Assembly (NCBI GenBank): GCA_950295325.1
Contig: OX485809.1
Coordinates: forward strand, 3,224,001 to 3,288,000
DNA from: Polytrichum commune
Taxonomy: Eukaryota > Streptophyta > Polytrichopsida > Polytrichales > Polytrichaceae
Direction of reading: 5' to 3'
Length of the DNA stretch: 64,000 nucleotides
In this document: positions 1-12,092 of the stretch, in pieces
Layout of the letters: each line of letters starts with the position of its first letter
Numbering within the stretch: position 1 is the first letter of the stretch
Notes under the pieces: model-generated
Told to the model about the DNA's origin: nothing
The model's input: only the letters and a program-made list of their open reading frames with translations
Databases searched by the model: none
Program-made: the position numbers and the translations under genes

Positions 1-1979
1 CTATGTTCCAAGAAACCCTTGACCATGGAGAACTGGATTTACCTTAGAAACTACGCTATGGTGGACGTGCATACATTATGTGTATAATAAATTTTTATTG
101 TTGCTACATTAGTGACAATATCCATTCCATGACATGCAGATATGGTTGGACATTGATGCAGACAATGCCTACATCTCAAAATGCAAGTGAGCCCTTGCAC
201 TTTGGTTCCTGGCTTGGTCCTCTTTGATCACGGCTCTTTGATGGGGGTTTCCTATTTCTTGGTAACTGTATTTGTTAATGCAATGATAAAAATCACTTGC
301 TTTCAAATCAATCAATCAATAAATGCAAGTGATCAACATTGTCAATAAAAACTGAAGTTGCTATGTGTAAGAGAGAAAACCATCTTAAGCGAAGTTGTTC
401 ACAATGATCAAAGCACTAACCTATACAATTGGTGTTTGGAATGAAGCTTAGTATATTTGTTTGAGCATTTTTAGAAGATAATCATTTAAAAATACTTCAT
501 ATATGCGATTTGGATTTTTTGGAGTAAAGTATTGATCATAATCTTGCTATATAAGAGAAGCTTTTTCATGAAAAGTTGCAATAAGTGCATTCAATGACTT
601 GATGTTATTATATTACTCCTCAAAGTCTATTGCATGTGATTACAATTATTCAACCTCTTGTTGAGGGTATGTTATCAAAAATAAAACTCACCTAATATGC
701 CACATGTAATGGATTGGATAATGCTTGGTAAGAACCTCCCCATGGTTGGAGGCTGGTTGAATGTTATTGCTGTTATATCGTTGGCTCTTGGGCATGTGAC
801 ACACTATCTTAGGTGATGGTGATGGTTATGGTAGCGGTGCCCAATGCACATGTGGCATGCTAATTAGGAGAGGAGCTAACAATTTTAGGGTTGAATCTAG
901 CCTACCAATGATTCTTTCAAAGTAATTTTCCAACATAATTCACATCGAATTTGTGGGCCCATAGAGGTTTGCATAGAAGTTGATTAATGTTACGGTGAAG
1001 AATCTAAAGAACTTAGTTTGTTATCCACATATCTTGGAAATTTTCCACAAGCCTAAATTACCACATAAACGTTGTACTTGAGATTTGCATGAAGACGTAC
1101 ATTTAGTGGCTAGAAATTGTTTAGAGTCCTCAAGTCACCAACTTATGTGTCAATTGATTCGAATGCCATGGATTCAATGTATATCTTTGATATACTTAAA
1201 TACAACAAATAGGGTCATTAGTGCGACCTTTTTGAATAGAGTGACTTACTGCAGTGACTTGCAGCTCTTCCTTACTAAGATTTATCAATTTCACTTTTTG
1301 ACACAATGGAAATTTGTAACGCCATGTGAGTGTGTCTTCTTGCTTCTTCAATGCATTCATTTATTGGCTATTCTATGTGGAAGAGGCCTAGGAGTGGTCT
1401 ATAAAATGGTCAAAAGTGTGCCAACCAACCAAACTCGGCCACATATGATGTTAGTAACTCACTTTTCAAGTGGAGTCTTGTTGCAAGTGAGTGTTGATGT
1501 AAAGTGGTCTCCAGTATGAGGCAAAGTTTAGTCTTGGTCATACAATCAACCATGATTGACCACGTGTGCAAGATAATACTAGGGCATAGCACTCTTTCAA
1601 CTAGCTGCTTGTTTTCTCTAGTATTGAAGTCCATCACTACAATTGCTATCATAGTAAAGGTAAGTATTAAAGATATTTATGAAATATTAGAGAAATTAGT
1701 GTTAGTCACACTAATGACTCTATTTAGTTAGAACTTTGTTGGGGATTCCCTATTTTACATGCAAGCTTAATATTAGACTAGAAGTACTCAATGCATGCTT
1801 GGCCCTACTATGGGCACTTTTAGCTCCATGTACAATATTGAGTGTCCGATCAAATTGGAAATCCTCTCACCAGGTTAGCAATTGCAAAACATGAGGATGT
1901 TTGTTTCTAGTTTTAGGATCAAAGTTGAGGTGTAAAAACTCTAGGACGCCAAAGTGGAGATTATCTTTCTTTTAAGTGA
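1..1979. other. Intergenic, no gene recognised
   Basis: AT-rich sequence with only short chance reading frames. None shows a domain, a signal peptide or coding-like composition that I recognise. No terminal inverted repeats were found here. Confidence 0.6.
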
Positions 1980-2168
1980 TCACAGAGGCCCTACCAATTT
2001 ATGTTCATTATTCACCGAGAATGGTTCAAAGAGCAACTGGAAGGTGGAATTGCAATAGAAGTTCACTCTAGTATCCCATGGACCAACATGATGAGGAGCA
2101 GGGATTGGTGACGCATTTGCACCCTTCAAAAAGAAAAATGCTAGCAGAAACATGAAGCAGCAAGACAT
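1980..2168 (-). CDS. Possible small secreted protein or first exon
   Basis: A 62-residue frame starting at the ATG at 2168 opens with a convincing secretory signal: a short N-terminus, a hydrophobic core (CCFMFLLAFFFL) and a likely cleavage site after KGANA. A short tail follows, beginning SPIPAPHHVGPWDTRV. An in-frame ATG 13 codons upstream (2207) is possible but would bury the signal. I do not recognise the mature part. It may be a small secreted peptide, a first exon whose partners I cannot find, or chance. No promoter or splice site supports it. Confidence 0.25.
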   Translation of the reverse strand: MSCCFMFLLAFFFLKGANASPIPAPHHVGPWDTRVNFYCNSTFQLLFEPFSVNNEHKLVGPL

Positions 2169-2209
2169 TGCAAATTCATTCAGCTTTTCTACACAGGTCA
2201 ATACCATCT

Positions 2210-3047
2210 CTTTCAGTATCTTGGTGGAAGCATGAACCTGAAGAGTCTTCTCTCGGTGAAATGAGCAACACTCACCAGAAAATGAGCAACATCCTCAAGG
2301 TCACAGCAACTCAAATTGTATTTAACTGATTTGTTCAGTTTTGGTTCTCACAGCGTCGAGTTGCCACAGCAGAAATTCCTTGGTGTTAATCTACAGCTAG
2401 AAAAACTGGACCGATCTCTATTGCAAAATAGGAAAGAGATAGAGATAGACAGGGCCCTAAGCGCATCATAATTTGCTACTTCTGAGCAGGATAAACAACA
2501 AAGAAGCTTAGAATGGTATATCAGGAGAATCCTTTGTCTCGTTCACTTGGTTGCATGGAGCATAGAGATAGGTAAGATCTTGAAATTTGCCGAAGGAAAA
2601 GCTTGATTACCCCACTCTGCCTCCATTTCCTAGAGTGGTGATTCTGAGAAATTGCTCAATGCAATAACGCCTTTGTCAGGGTCCTCAGTGATGGCGCCTG
2701 CTCAAAATTGCTAGAGAACGGAATGCCCCTAGTGAGTAAACCACTACTTAGCTTTCTGTTGAGCAATGAGGAGCTCCAAAACCCTAGTACTGCAGCCAAA
2801 GAGTATTAACAGTTTGCATAACCAAGAGGCATAAGAGGACCGGCTGGGAAAGTAATTGAGAATGCGCACAAGTGAAATAAAGTACGTTATTTTGACTGGG
2901 TGAGGTTGAATTTAACTGTCAGGCTCTCGTTAACTTACATAACTTGGTCCATTGAGTGCGAACATCAAGTGGGTGTCAACTTGCATCTTTTGCTGTCCTC
3001 TAACCTCAATCAAGAGGACGGTGCCTTGACAGCCCATAAATCTTCCA
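2210..3047. other. Intergenic, no gene recognised
   Basis: No reading frame of note. This stretch may contain the 3' flank of the PIF/Harbinger element that follows, but I could not find its terminal inverted repeat. Confidence 0.5.
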
Positions 3048-4128
3048 TCAGATCACTCCTGAGAATGAAGTAGGTGTCCGAATTTCCATCTCTTCTGAGC
3101 CTTGCTTGTAGGCATCGAGACTCGGCCCTCGCCTCAGGTTTGTACCAACCCTGTTATCAAATAAAAACTCTAGTTTTAAATCAGCCTCGTCCTCGATAAT
3201 CATGTTATGTAGAACGACACAAGCTAGAAAGATGTCCTTCATTGTGTCCCTACTCCATTTCCGGCATGGATTCTGAATGGCTGTGAAGCGGAGCCTGGAG
3301 AACAGCTTAGGCCGTCTGTACGTCCTTCATTACCGACTGTTGCTTCTTTGCAAAATGTTCTACTTTCTAATCCTGGAATTCATGCAATTCGTGTGTAGTC
3401 TGCACGAATATCGACCATCTTTGGGTAGGTGCTATTGGTGAGCACATAGTATTGCGGGTACGTCTTGCCGTTTGGTCCATAATTGATTTCCGCAGCTTCA
3501 CCCTTGAGCAGCTTCGCAACGAGAGGGAGATCTGCCCAGGGACGCTCAAATCGTCCTTCCAACCCGCTGGCCTGAAGTAGGCATACCAAATCCAAAGCGA
3601 TTGATCGGCTACGGCCTCAGAAATGATTGAGCGGTTCGTGTCTTCTGTCTTGGAATTGGGCCTCCCAGTTTTTCCACCTGTAGTGCATACAATCCAGTGA
3701 AGCAAACATGCCTGCAAACCCCCTCTGCGTATTGTTTTTCCAGCTGCTTCAAGATTTCCTTGCGTGCGGGCTGCCTCAAGTACTTTCTCTCGAGAATCTC
3801 CCTAATCAAACGCACGCTCAACAACGCGCTTCAGACATTAATGTGCGGTGCTTTTACCCAAAAGTCTGCAATACTCACCTTTTGCAACTCCCCATGCGAG
3901 CATTCGCAGTGCAGCAGTCGACTTTTGGAAGTGAGCTCAAGCCAAGGGCGCCCGTAGCATCTCTCTTTTGCAAGAAGCACCGATCTTAGCGAGGTTCTGA
4001 GAAACTAGCTCCGGCGCATCCTGTGCCGCTCTCATCATATACAGATTGTTCGCTCGCAGATTCAGTAGTCTCGCACAATCTGTTGGTGCCATTGTTCTCT
4101 CTCTCTTGCACGATTGGACTCGACACAT
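3048..4128 (-). mobile_element. PIF/Harbinger transposase, decayed
   Basis: Read on the minus strand, successive pieces match the plant PIF/Harbinger (HARBI1-like, DDE_Tnp_4) nuclease in order. There is a helical N-terminal part ending EREYLRQPARKEILKQL-like (3609-3824). Next comes GMFASLDCMHYRWKNW around 3690, which carries the first catalytic Asp. Then LWIWYAYF and YGPNGKTYPQYYVLTNSTYPKM (3380-3600) follow. The C-terminal signature CVVLHNMIIEDE is at 3048-3242. The pieces lie in several frames with stops between them, and the region expected between the third piece and the C-terminal signature is largely missing, so this is a dead copy. It is of the superfamily that would mobilise the TWA-duplicating MITEs elsewhere in the window, though no direct link can be shown. 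Confidence 0.85.
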
Positions 4129-4263
4129 GTAAATGGGTCATGTCGCAACGATCGCCCATGTCAAATGGAAATGAGAAGTGTGGTAACTTGCAATCTCAAT
4201 CTGAGTAGTGCTTAGAGATGGTCTGGACTATGTGAAGTACATTTTTTTTTAATAATGATAAAG

Positions 4264-4790
4264 TTCGGGTACACAACTCTTGTATTATATGCTCCTGATT
4301 ATGATAACTTATAATGCAGTTTAGTCCGATCTCAAGTGATAATTTTTTTTTAATGTAGGAAACTCTTGTAGTTCTCTTAACAAGGAATCCAAAGATGTAA
4401 TTTTATATAGGAAATTAATATTTCATGAAGCATATAATTGCATAAAAGCCTAATTATATGAGTTTTCTTAATACATGTACATAGGTCAAACTACCCAACT
4501 TTTTGGGTTTCCTAATAAAAATTTAAGATTTTATTATTATAAATAAAACATTGCCAATGACTTTTAATTTCAATTAAAGGCAATTACTCGTGTGGATCTT
4601 TTAAAGTTATGCATAGACATAAGTTAAGAAATAAGTGTTTTAGTTATTTATATACATTTTGGAATATTTTAAAAGTAAATAAATATGTAACCCAAGTTTT
4701 TTTACATCTCATTTTATTTAATTTGGTCTTCACCCAACTTTTTGGTCATATTTTTGTATAATTTGATATGATTTTTACGAAAGCAAGATT
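4264..4790 (-). mobile_element. hAT-like non-autonomous element, remnant
   Basis: This stretch is an inverted, diverged relative of the element at 27544-28046. It starts with TTCGGGTACACAACT, matching that element's terminal repeat, and runs through the same landmarks (GGTCAAACTACCCAACTTTTTGGG; CTTCACCCAACTTTTTGG). The far end is missing or too diverged to place, so only one terminus is seen. Confidence 0.6.
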
Positions 4791-7700
4791 TTCAAGAAAG
4801 AAAGAAAAAACTATTGGAACAACAACGATCTAATGGTAGAAATCAATTTACTAAGCATATTAAACGTTTCAAGAGTTCTATGTGTTGCATACATTTGAAG
4901 GCTAGAGATTCGCAACATCTCTAGTAAGAATTTTTAAAGGAGTTCATCAGGTGTGTAGGATAGGCTTTGTTTTAGAAGGTTCATTGCCAGTTGACGGGTA
5001 CGCCTTCCTTGTGTCCTCTTTGCTGACCATGCCCATTAAAATGAATTGAATTTTTTAATTCCTAATTTTTTTTCATAAAGGCTATTTCATATGAGTATAG
5101 TACGGTATTTTTTATTTCGTTTATTTGTTTGTTGTTATGTGTTTGAAATAGGAGGTTGATTAATTATTTCCATTGTTTGTGGTAGTTATAATTGGGCATT
5201 TGAACCAAAAGATTATGAAAACCGTAAAGGGTCATGATAAAATCACAAACGTAAATGTCTTGCAAAATATTTCATTAAAATTTTGTATATGTTGGAGATT
5301 GTAGTTAACGTTTATTTCGAAGAAAAACACGTGGACAAGGATGAACGGCCAACTCAAAGATGAACCATAAAAAACCGGTTCACTCCAAAGAAAAACTGAC
5401 ACTTTACACGCCTAGATGATCAAATGGGTTGATAGAATATATGGAGGGTAAATTGATTTCAATCTTTAATACAAAGATAGATGTATGTGAAACATAATAT
5501 CACATGACAAACATGTAATTAAAACCGTTATCAAAAATGATGAAAAATGATTTTTTGTTGTAAATTTGTTTTTGCAATGTTAAACGTTTTTTTTAAAGAT
5601 AAATGAAGTTAAATGACAATGAGGCTTGTAATGTAGAGGGTTGGATTGAAAGAATAATTATTGGATTTTTGTTTTGCAATTTGAAATTTTTTTTAATGAA
5701 AATGAGTACAAGTTTGTATTAGGATTGGAATCATTCAAACAATTCATGAGTCGTATAAAAATTCAATAGCATGTCTATCTAGATGATGCTTTTGATTTCT
5801 AGAGTCTCATTACTTCCTTTGTTGATAATCCTTGAACAATTAAAAGTTTTAGGAATTATTTCAACATGTATTATAATTTATTTATATTTTTACAAAAATC
5901 TATGTTAATTTTGTGGATAGACTCTCGTGTGTATGTAAATATCACCAATGTATATAATTTTAAATTTTTGGATTTTTGAGGATTCTACATAAAGGTCTAA
6001 ATTTAAATTCTTTGATTGAATTTTATCACAATGTGTTGAAATGGTAATTAAGTTTCATGGTAAATATGTCAAAAAATTAAAAATAAATTCATGGCTCACA
6101 CTATTAACAATCAACATTCACAACTATTATACACATTAGTTTGAATCAAAGAAGAACAATCATTAAAATCGATATGTTGAAATTAAATATTTTTTAAACG
6201 ATAAATAAAACTTATATCAATGATGACCAATGGATGGTTGGTCCAACTTCAAAACAATTGCATTGGTATTATCAAAGTGTAAACAAAATTAAGCAATTGG
6301 TATTTATTGTCCATCCTTTCTTGTAACTATGTTTGTTGCAATTGTGAATACGCAATTCGAGGCAACTTTTGCAAGTATGAAGTTGTTATCTTTTTTTTAA
6401 ATGCTAACATTGGCCAAAATTTAATAGTTGAAATTGTGGCACTTATTTTGAGAGAGAAAAGATGGTTCGGTGAACACGTTCAAAGTTGGAAGAAAATTCC
6501 ACAAGGACAAAAAAAATGGTTATCGTTGATCTAATAGATGGACCAAATATCGTGAATGAATTGAAAAGAATTTAGAAGTTAGATGATATAGACATTGACA
6601 AGGAAGGCAAGAAAAAAAGAAAAAACAAACAAACAAACAAAGAAACAATAACCATATATATGCATTCTTTGAATATTACAGATTGCTAGCTCGTGATCAA
6701 AGAAAGTGTAAAAAAATGAGGGAATTTATCACAATCATGGTATTATGAATGATACATGGCGGAATACATGGCTTTGAAATGCAAAATATTGTTTAGGAAG
6801 TATTTCCTTACACAACACAATGGTGATCTCCATGTAAGCAACAATGTTTGTATGAAGATATGGGTTTAGAATTTTGGTACAAAGGATGAGAAAATGTTTT
6901 TGTTCACAGCCTTTGAAATGTTTTCGTCACATGTCTCATAATAACTCACGCACAAGTGTGCAAAGACTATCGTGTTACACCTATTAATCTATTGTCCAAC
7001 TTTTTTTTTCTAGATATTCTTCATTTTTCATGCATCCATAATATCTTAAAATGCACTTAGCCTTTGAAATGCAATTCTACTTTATTGAATCCTTTGATAT
7101 TCTGAATTGCCTATAATGAAGGCTCAAAAAACTAGTGGTCCCACCTCCGAATTCCAAAGCACATACAAACATTCATTTTTTGAATGCTTTTACGATAGGT
7201 TGTGAAATGAAATATTTATTCCAAGTGGCCAACATTTTCTTTCAATTCACTTCTAGTTGTTGCTTTGTAGTGGAACTCCATTTTTCAATCAAATTTTTAT
7301 ACCCTCAATTCAAATTTGATGCAACATCAAAATAGTGACATTTGGTCTACAATGGGTGGTATTGCGCAATAAAGAGGGCAAATCATGCATGAGCTTATCC
7401 CTTTAGTTCTACCTCTATCCCAACCGCCAAGACGCCAATAGATGTTGGAATTAACAATATCATCCTCAAGAAAGATAGATTTTAGATTTTGATGCTTAGT
7501 TTAATTTTTTTTAAATAGGTTCCATGAGAATCAACAATTGTACTTTGAACACGGATTCCTTCATGGTGTACTCACCTCCTCCATAATTAAAGTATTTTTT
7601 ACAAATTCGTTGTTTTTTTTCTCTACAAAAGTTAGGATATTGGTAATGAAAACATTCTATGGTTAAATTAAATTTATCAGAATAAGCTAGGATGTCACAA

Positions 7701-7849
7701 AGAATCAAGGAGCCAAAAAATCCCATCAACACTACTTAAAATAGTATTGTTAAATTAGCTCACTTGTTGGAGAGTCTTCCAATATTTCTCCGTCTAAAAC
7801 GACTATGTCAACCAAAGTAGGTGGAAGCAAGAGCTCATACGAATATTTT
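4791..7849. other. AT-rich intergenic DNA, no gene recognised
   Basis: Long AT-rich stretch with A/T homopolymers and an (AAAC)n run near 6620-6650. The short frames (for example 6307-6534) have no recognisable content. Confidence 0.55.
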
Positions 7850-8057
7850 ATCTATTATTAGAGTGAAGGTTTTTGTGCTCAATAAGTGGTCATGTGCCCC
7901 TTCCCCCCCCCCTATTTTGTTATGTTGATTATTGAGTCTAGAATAGTTATCATTTTTTTGTTTGATATCCGTTCTTGGAGTCACACCTAATCACACAAAT
8001 CTCAAATTCTATAGGTGTTTTGATTAAGATAAGTGAACAAATTAAGCACGTCTACCT
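7850..8057 (-). repeat. GTAGATGTG-family repeat, partial copy
   Basis: One of about a dozen copies of a dispersed MITE-like family whose end reads CACATCTACCTT (here CACGTCTACCTC). Shared landmarks are a TTGATTATTGAG core and a CACACCTAATCACA stretch. A run of ten C lies at 7903-7912 inside it. Other copies: 23660-24022, 52286-52650 and 59143-59511. Confidence 0.6.
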
Positions 8058-9689
8058 CAAGTGGTTATTTCCAACACTCCAAGTTCTAAATTCCAAACAA
8101 CTTTTAGCTAAGGTAGCTTAACATAGAGCAATGTGACCCTCTTGTGGGCACGAGGGAAGCTTGAACATGAGTGATGAGCGGTGAACTATGAGCAATAACA
8201 CATGAGCAATCACTCCCTTCGACAATTGTTCTCTCGGCTTGACACATTCTAAGAAGAACTGTATTCTTTGAAAGTTTGAAGGTTAACCTCGCATGTAGCT
8301 AATTTGTTGAGGTAGGCAAGTCTATAGTTTTTCCTCTGTGCTCAAACAACTCAAGAAAAACCTCATTTTCTCTCCTCCATGTGCCTCGTTATGACGAGAG
8401 GGGGAAGATGATAGTTTTAACCAACTAGGGGATCCTAAGCCCATGATTATAGTTCTAACCACCTAACTTTGTCCATGATTCACTACTTTCATCCATTGAA
8501 GTACAATTTTCATTTACATATCAATAAAATGTCTATAGTGAAACTATTAGCATAAAATTTTGGCTCACATCAGCCGGCTACCTAAGTACCCCAAATGTAT
8601 GCCCAACGAGTTGCTTCATGGTCTGCACTTTCGCAACCCACCATGAACCCTTATTTTCTCTAGACAAAGTGTTAGTAACATTTCCAACTCTATTGGCAGT
8701 AGTTGACTTAGTGCAAGCTTACAAACATACCACACCAAACATAAATCCTAGGATCCTAAACCTCAACCTCTATATTAGTTATGCTAAAAAGTAATGGCCC
8801 ACATCTTATACTAATCTTACTTTACTTATACTTGGATTGCCTACTTTTAATGGACCCTCTAATATTTGTAATTCCTTTACAAATTTTATTTCAAATGAAT
8901 TTAATCCTCCCTATATTAGGCCATATGTCATTTGTAAAATGCACTAAGTGACACACCTGTGAGGGGGATGATGTGGATGACTGGCCAACACCAATAGTAA
9001 AGCTTCCTCAAGCCCATGAGTATGCCCAATTACTATCAAATTTTGTAATGAAGCATTCTTCAGAGTTTTCAATTATAGATGTGATGAACATGCAATCTTT
9101 TATGAATAAATTGAACCAATTTCCAACATCAAGAAACATTATCAAAAGACAAAAGATTCCTACCATTAAGTGTGTGATATGATGAAGACAATATCATGGA
9201 ACTATCATTTTTTAACTCCACATTGTGTGACATTCTGAGCATATTTCTTCATTACAAATTTTCTTTCATACTTATATATCTTCCTTGTGTGTACAAAAGA
9301 CATTTGATATTGAAATAGGCCACTTTCTTGAAACACCTTGATAGTATGACATTTGAGGCCAAAACGTCGTGTTATTGAGAATACGACATTTGGATAATAT
9401 GACACTTTCTTGCACGACCAAATGTGTCATATTAAAGGGGGAGAACAATGTGTGTGTTTTGTTTGACATAAGCATGTGTATTACCGGATATATCCCTTGT
9501 ACTCATGTCAAGGTCAAGGGCGACACCAGTTTCAAGAGGGTTAGTGTTGGAGAGGGAACTCTTTGGAAGATGTGCCTAACGCAGTGTCCAATCTTAAATG
9601 GACACATGTATATGAGTGGTGTATGGTTGGGTGTGACTCTAAGAACATGCACTAAAAAGAGAATGTTGAAAGAGATTGGACAAGGTGCT
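8058..9689. other. Intergenic, no gene recognised
   Basis: No convincing coding sequence. The short frame at 8973-9182 has no recognisable domain. Confidence 0.5.
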
Positions 9690-10420
9690 CAAAACTTGTT
9701 AACTATTTCAGACACAATAGTCAACTTAATTGGGGTTAGGGGAGGGGGGGGGGGGCATAAATGAAAATTGAATACCTCATAGAATCCTCACTTTGACAAT
9801 GAATAGGATATTCGTACAAACTCCAAAAATTATGAGGAAAGGGGCTACAAGCACGAACTAGATTTGCTAATCATCTCACACTAATTGCATGTTGCATATC
9901 CTATGAGAAGTGGGTGCAAAGAGAAAAGTGCTCATTTAAGCTCACTTACCTTAATACTAATGGATAAACCCTTCCAACCATTCAATTAGAAAAATGCATG
10001 AAAATCATTGTCATAGTAAAGTAAACATGGGTCTTAAGTGGCTCGTGTTCTTAATCAAACCCATATATTTGATTGGTATGTGGTTCGGTGAGGTCCAAAG
10101 AGAAAACATCACAAGGACACATGATGACAAAAGATTCGACTACGTCCTCAAATATTAATAACCAATCTACACTCAATAGTGAACACGATTGGGAGGACCT
10201 ATGTATCCAGTTTAGAAATCAACAAACATTCACTACCGATAACTGTAACTAAATCAGGAAGGTCCGAATTTTCAATCTAGTTTTTGCAGATGTTTCATTA
10301 TAATTTAACTAATGCAACATCCGTGTTGTTGTGTAAATATAATCGGTAGAGGTTGGAGAATATGAAAAATGAACCAAATAACACCCACATACCCTTACTA
10401 CCGTATCATTCTAGTGTATG
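9690..10420 (+). repeat. GTAGATGTG-family repeats, two adjoining copies
   Basis: Two overlapping or adjacent stretches (about 9690-9920 and 10020-10420) match the dispersed family in the opposite orientation to 7850-8057. The second copy carries the long form: GGTATGTGGTTCGGTGAGG, then GGGAGGACCTATGTAT, then AATCGGTAGAGGTTGGAG. That long form recurs near 24180, 29335 and 62560. A run of 12 G at 9744-9755 falls at the site where other copies read GGGAGGACC. Confidence 0.6.
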
Positions 10421-10731
10421 ATACCTATGCCCTCCTTCTTCATTCGAACCCATTTGTCGGTTGGAAGCATGAATCTTGCCCCATGCAATTTACGGCCCTG
10501 CCATGGTGGCTAGGCACTTCATTACCTTGGATAACTCCATGTCGGCCCAGTCACCGGGGGTGATCATATCAAGGTCAAGCTCTTACACACCGTTTTAAAG
10601 AGACTCGTTCAAGTGGCCCTCAACGATGATCATTGCTCCGCATTTTCTTTGAATTTTTTTCCTTTCTATTATTTCTCACATTGAAGAGGATGAAAGTGTT
10701 GTCTCCCAGGAATATCATTTGGAAGGTGTTT

Positions 10732-10752
10732 GTATGTATGTATGTATGTATG
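10732..10752. repeat. (GTAT)n microsatellite
   Basis: About five GTAT units in a row; a simple sequence repeat. A (GGGT)n tract of similar length lies at 11210-11232. Confidence 0.9.
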
Positions 10753-10794
10753 TTTCATGTGGTCCGGGGATCATTCAAGACCCCATAACACTAC

Positions 10795-11012
10795 ACTAAA
10801 TATCGTGTTTAGTGTCACTTACTATTTGGAATCACTCAATTTGCAATATCTATTTACTCTATATCTCCTTTCTATCAACAAAGGTCAAATTGGTTGTTTG
10901 GACATTATAGAACATAAACATCTTCACTTGGTGAAAAAGTTACATTAATTCTGGTAAAAAGAGATAGCATCGTGTAAATTCCAAATAGTAAGTGACACTA
11001 AATACAATATTG
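10795..11012. mobile_element. MITE-like element with long inverted ends
   Basis: About 30-bp near-perfect inverted repeats, reading TTTAGTGTCACTTACTATTT on the left and its complement on the right, enclose roughly 150 bp of non-coding DNA. The size and structure fit a miniature inverted-repeat transposon. I could not define a target duplication with confidence. Confidence 0.55.
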
Positions 11013-11317
11013 ATTGTATTCATCTTTCATGTTGAGGAATGTGCCTATCCAAAAATCACAACGTATTTTAGGGCCAAAGTTTATTCTTAACATGCAAAGG
11101 AGGGAGTTTAAGAAAGAGAGATTGCCATTTTCAAGACTTCTCTCGCTCTCCCTCCCTCTCCCAAGGCCCCTACATTCCTTCAAATTCTTTCTCGAAACAA
11201 AGCAAGACATGGGTGGGTGGGTGGGTGGGTGGGATTAGATTTCATACTTGCCTCATATCAAAACCAAAGTTGAGTACGAACATCATATGGGTTTGCTAAG
11301 TACATTGCAGTATATGG

Positions 11318-11510
11318 GGAGATTTTAAGGCATAATCGGTCAAGATCCTTAGTGTTACCAAGATTAACTGGTTACATGTTGTGATATTTGGGTTTTTCTT
11401 TATCAATTTGAGGCATATGACATAGAGTGTCCTCTAACACGATTAGTAAGTTTTTGAAGTCTTGAACTTCAGCTAGTCATTTCTCGAACTCAACCGGCTC
11501 ATAATAATAA
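11318..11510 (+). repeat. AACCGGTT-family MITE-like repeat
   Basis: One copy of a roughly 215-bp family. It begins GGGGAGA and contains ATCGGTCAAGATCC, then GGTTACATGTTGTGAT, and ends near a TCATTTCTCGAACTCAACCGG stretch. Other copies: 12093-12270 (minus), 13808-14013, 37105-37260 and 60459-60673; a short piece lies at 46310-46372. Confidence 0.6.
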
Positions 11511-12092
11511 TAACAATAATATACAAAGTCAGGCACTATGACGTGAATTTGAGCCCGTTGGTTCTACCCTGCTCAAGGTTCCCCTAGGTGCAAGGTGGGG
11601 TTTATATTGCCTACCTCGCAGTGGGTGGGCTCTTGGTTTTTCCGGTCAAATAAAAAGAAGATTTCACAACTGGGAATCGAACCACCAACCCCTCCATTTG
11701 GATTTGGGTACCTCTACATTGTCATCCGATAGTTTAGGGTCATCTCAGACCCAACCAACTCATATGTATGTCATTAGCTAATGTATATTGTTAGCATCTA
11801 CAGTATGAAGATCTTGCCTTATGTGTGTTCATACCACCAACCATCCTAAATAAATGAGGAATAGTAGCGAAAACGGGGTGACATGCCTAGGTTGTTCTCC
11901 ATGTCAAACCACTCATCCTTGCATACAAGTTCATTGAATTGCTAGTAAATACTCAATACAAATCTTATGAGGATTTGAACCTTTTTGTTGGGCATTTCTG
12001 GGGAATCCTCCCTACTTAGTAATAAAATAAAAAACCTTCTGTGACTTGCTTCAATTATGGTCTTGCTCAACATGTGTGTATTGATTCATTGC
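11511..12092. other. Intergenic, no gene recognised
   Basis: Non-coding; a short ATA-rich tract near 11500. No recognisable frames. Confidence 0.5.
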
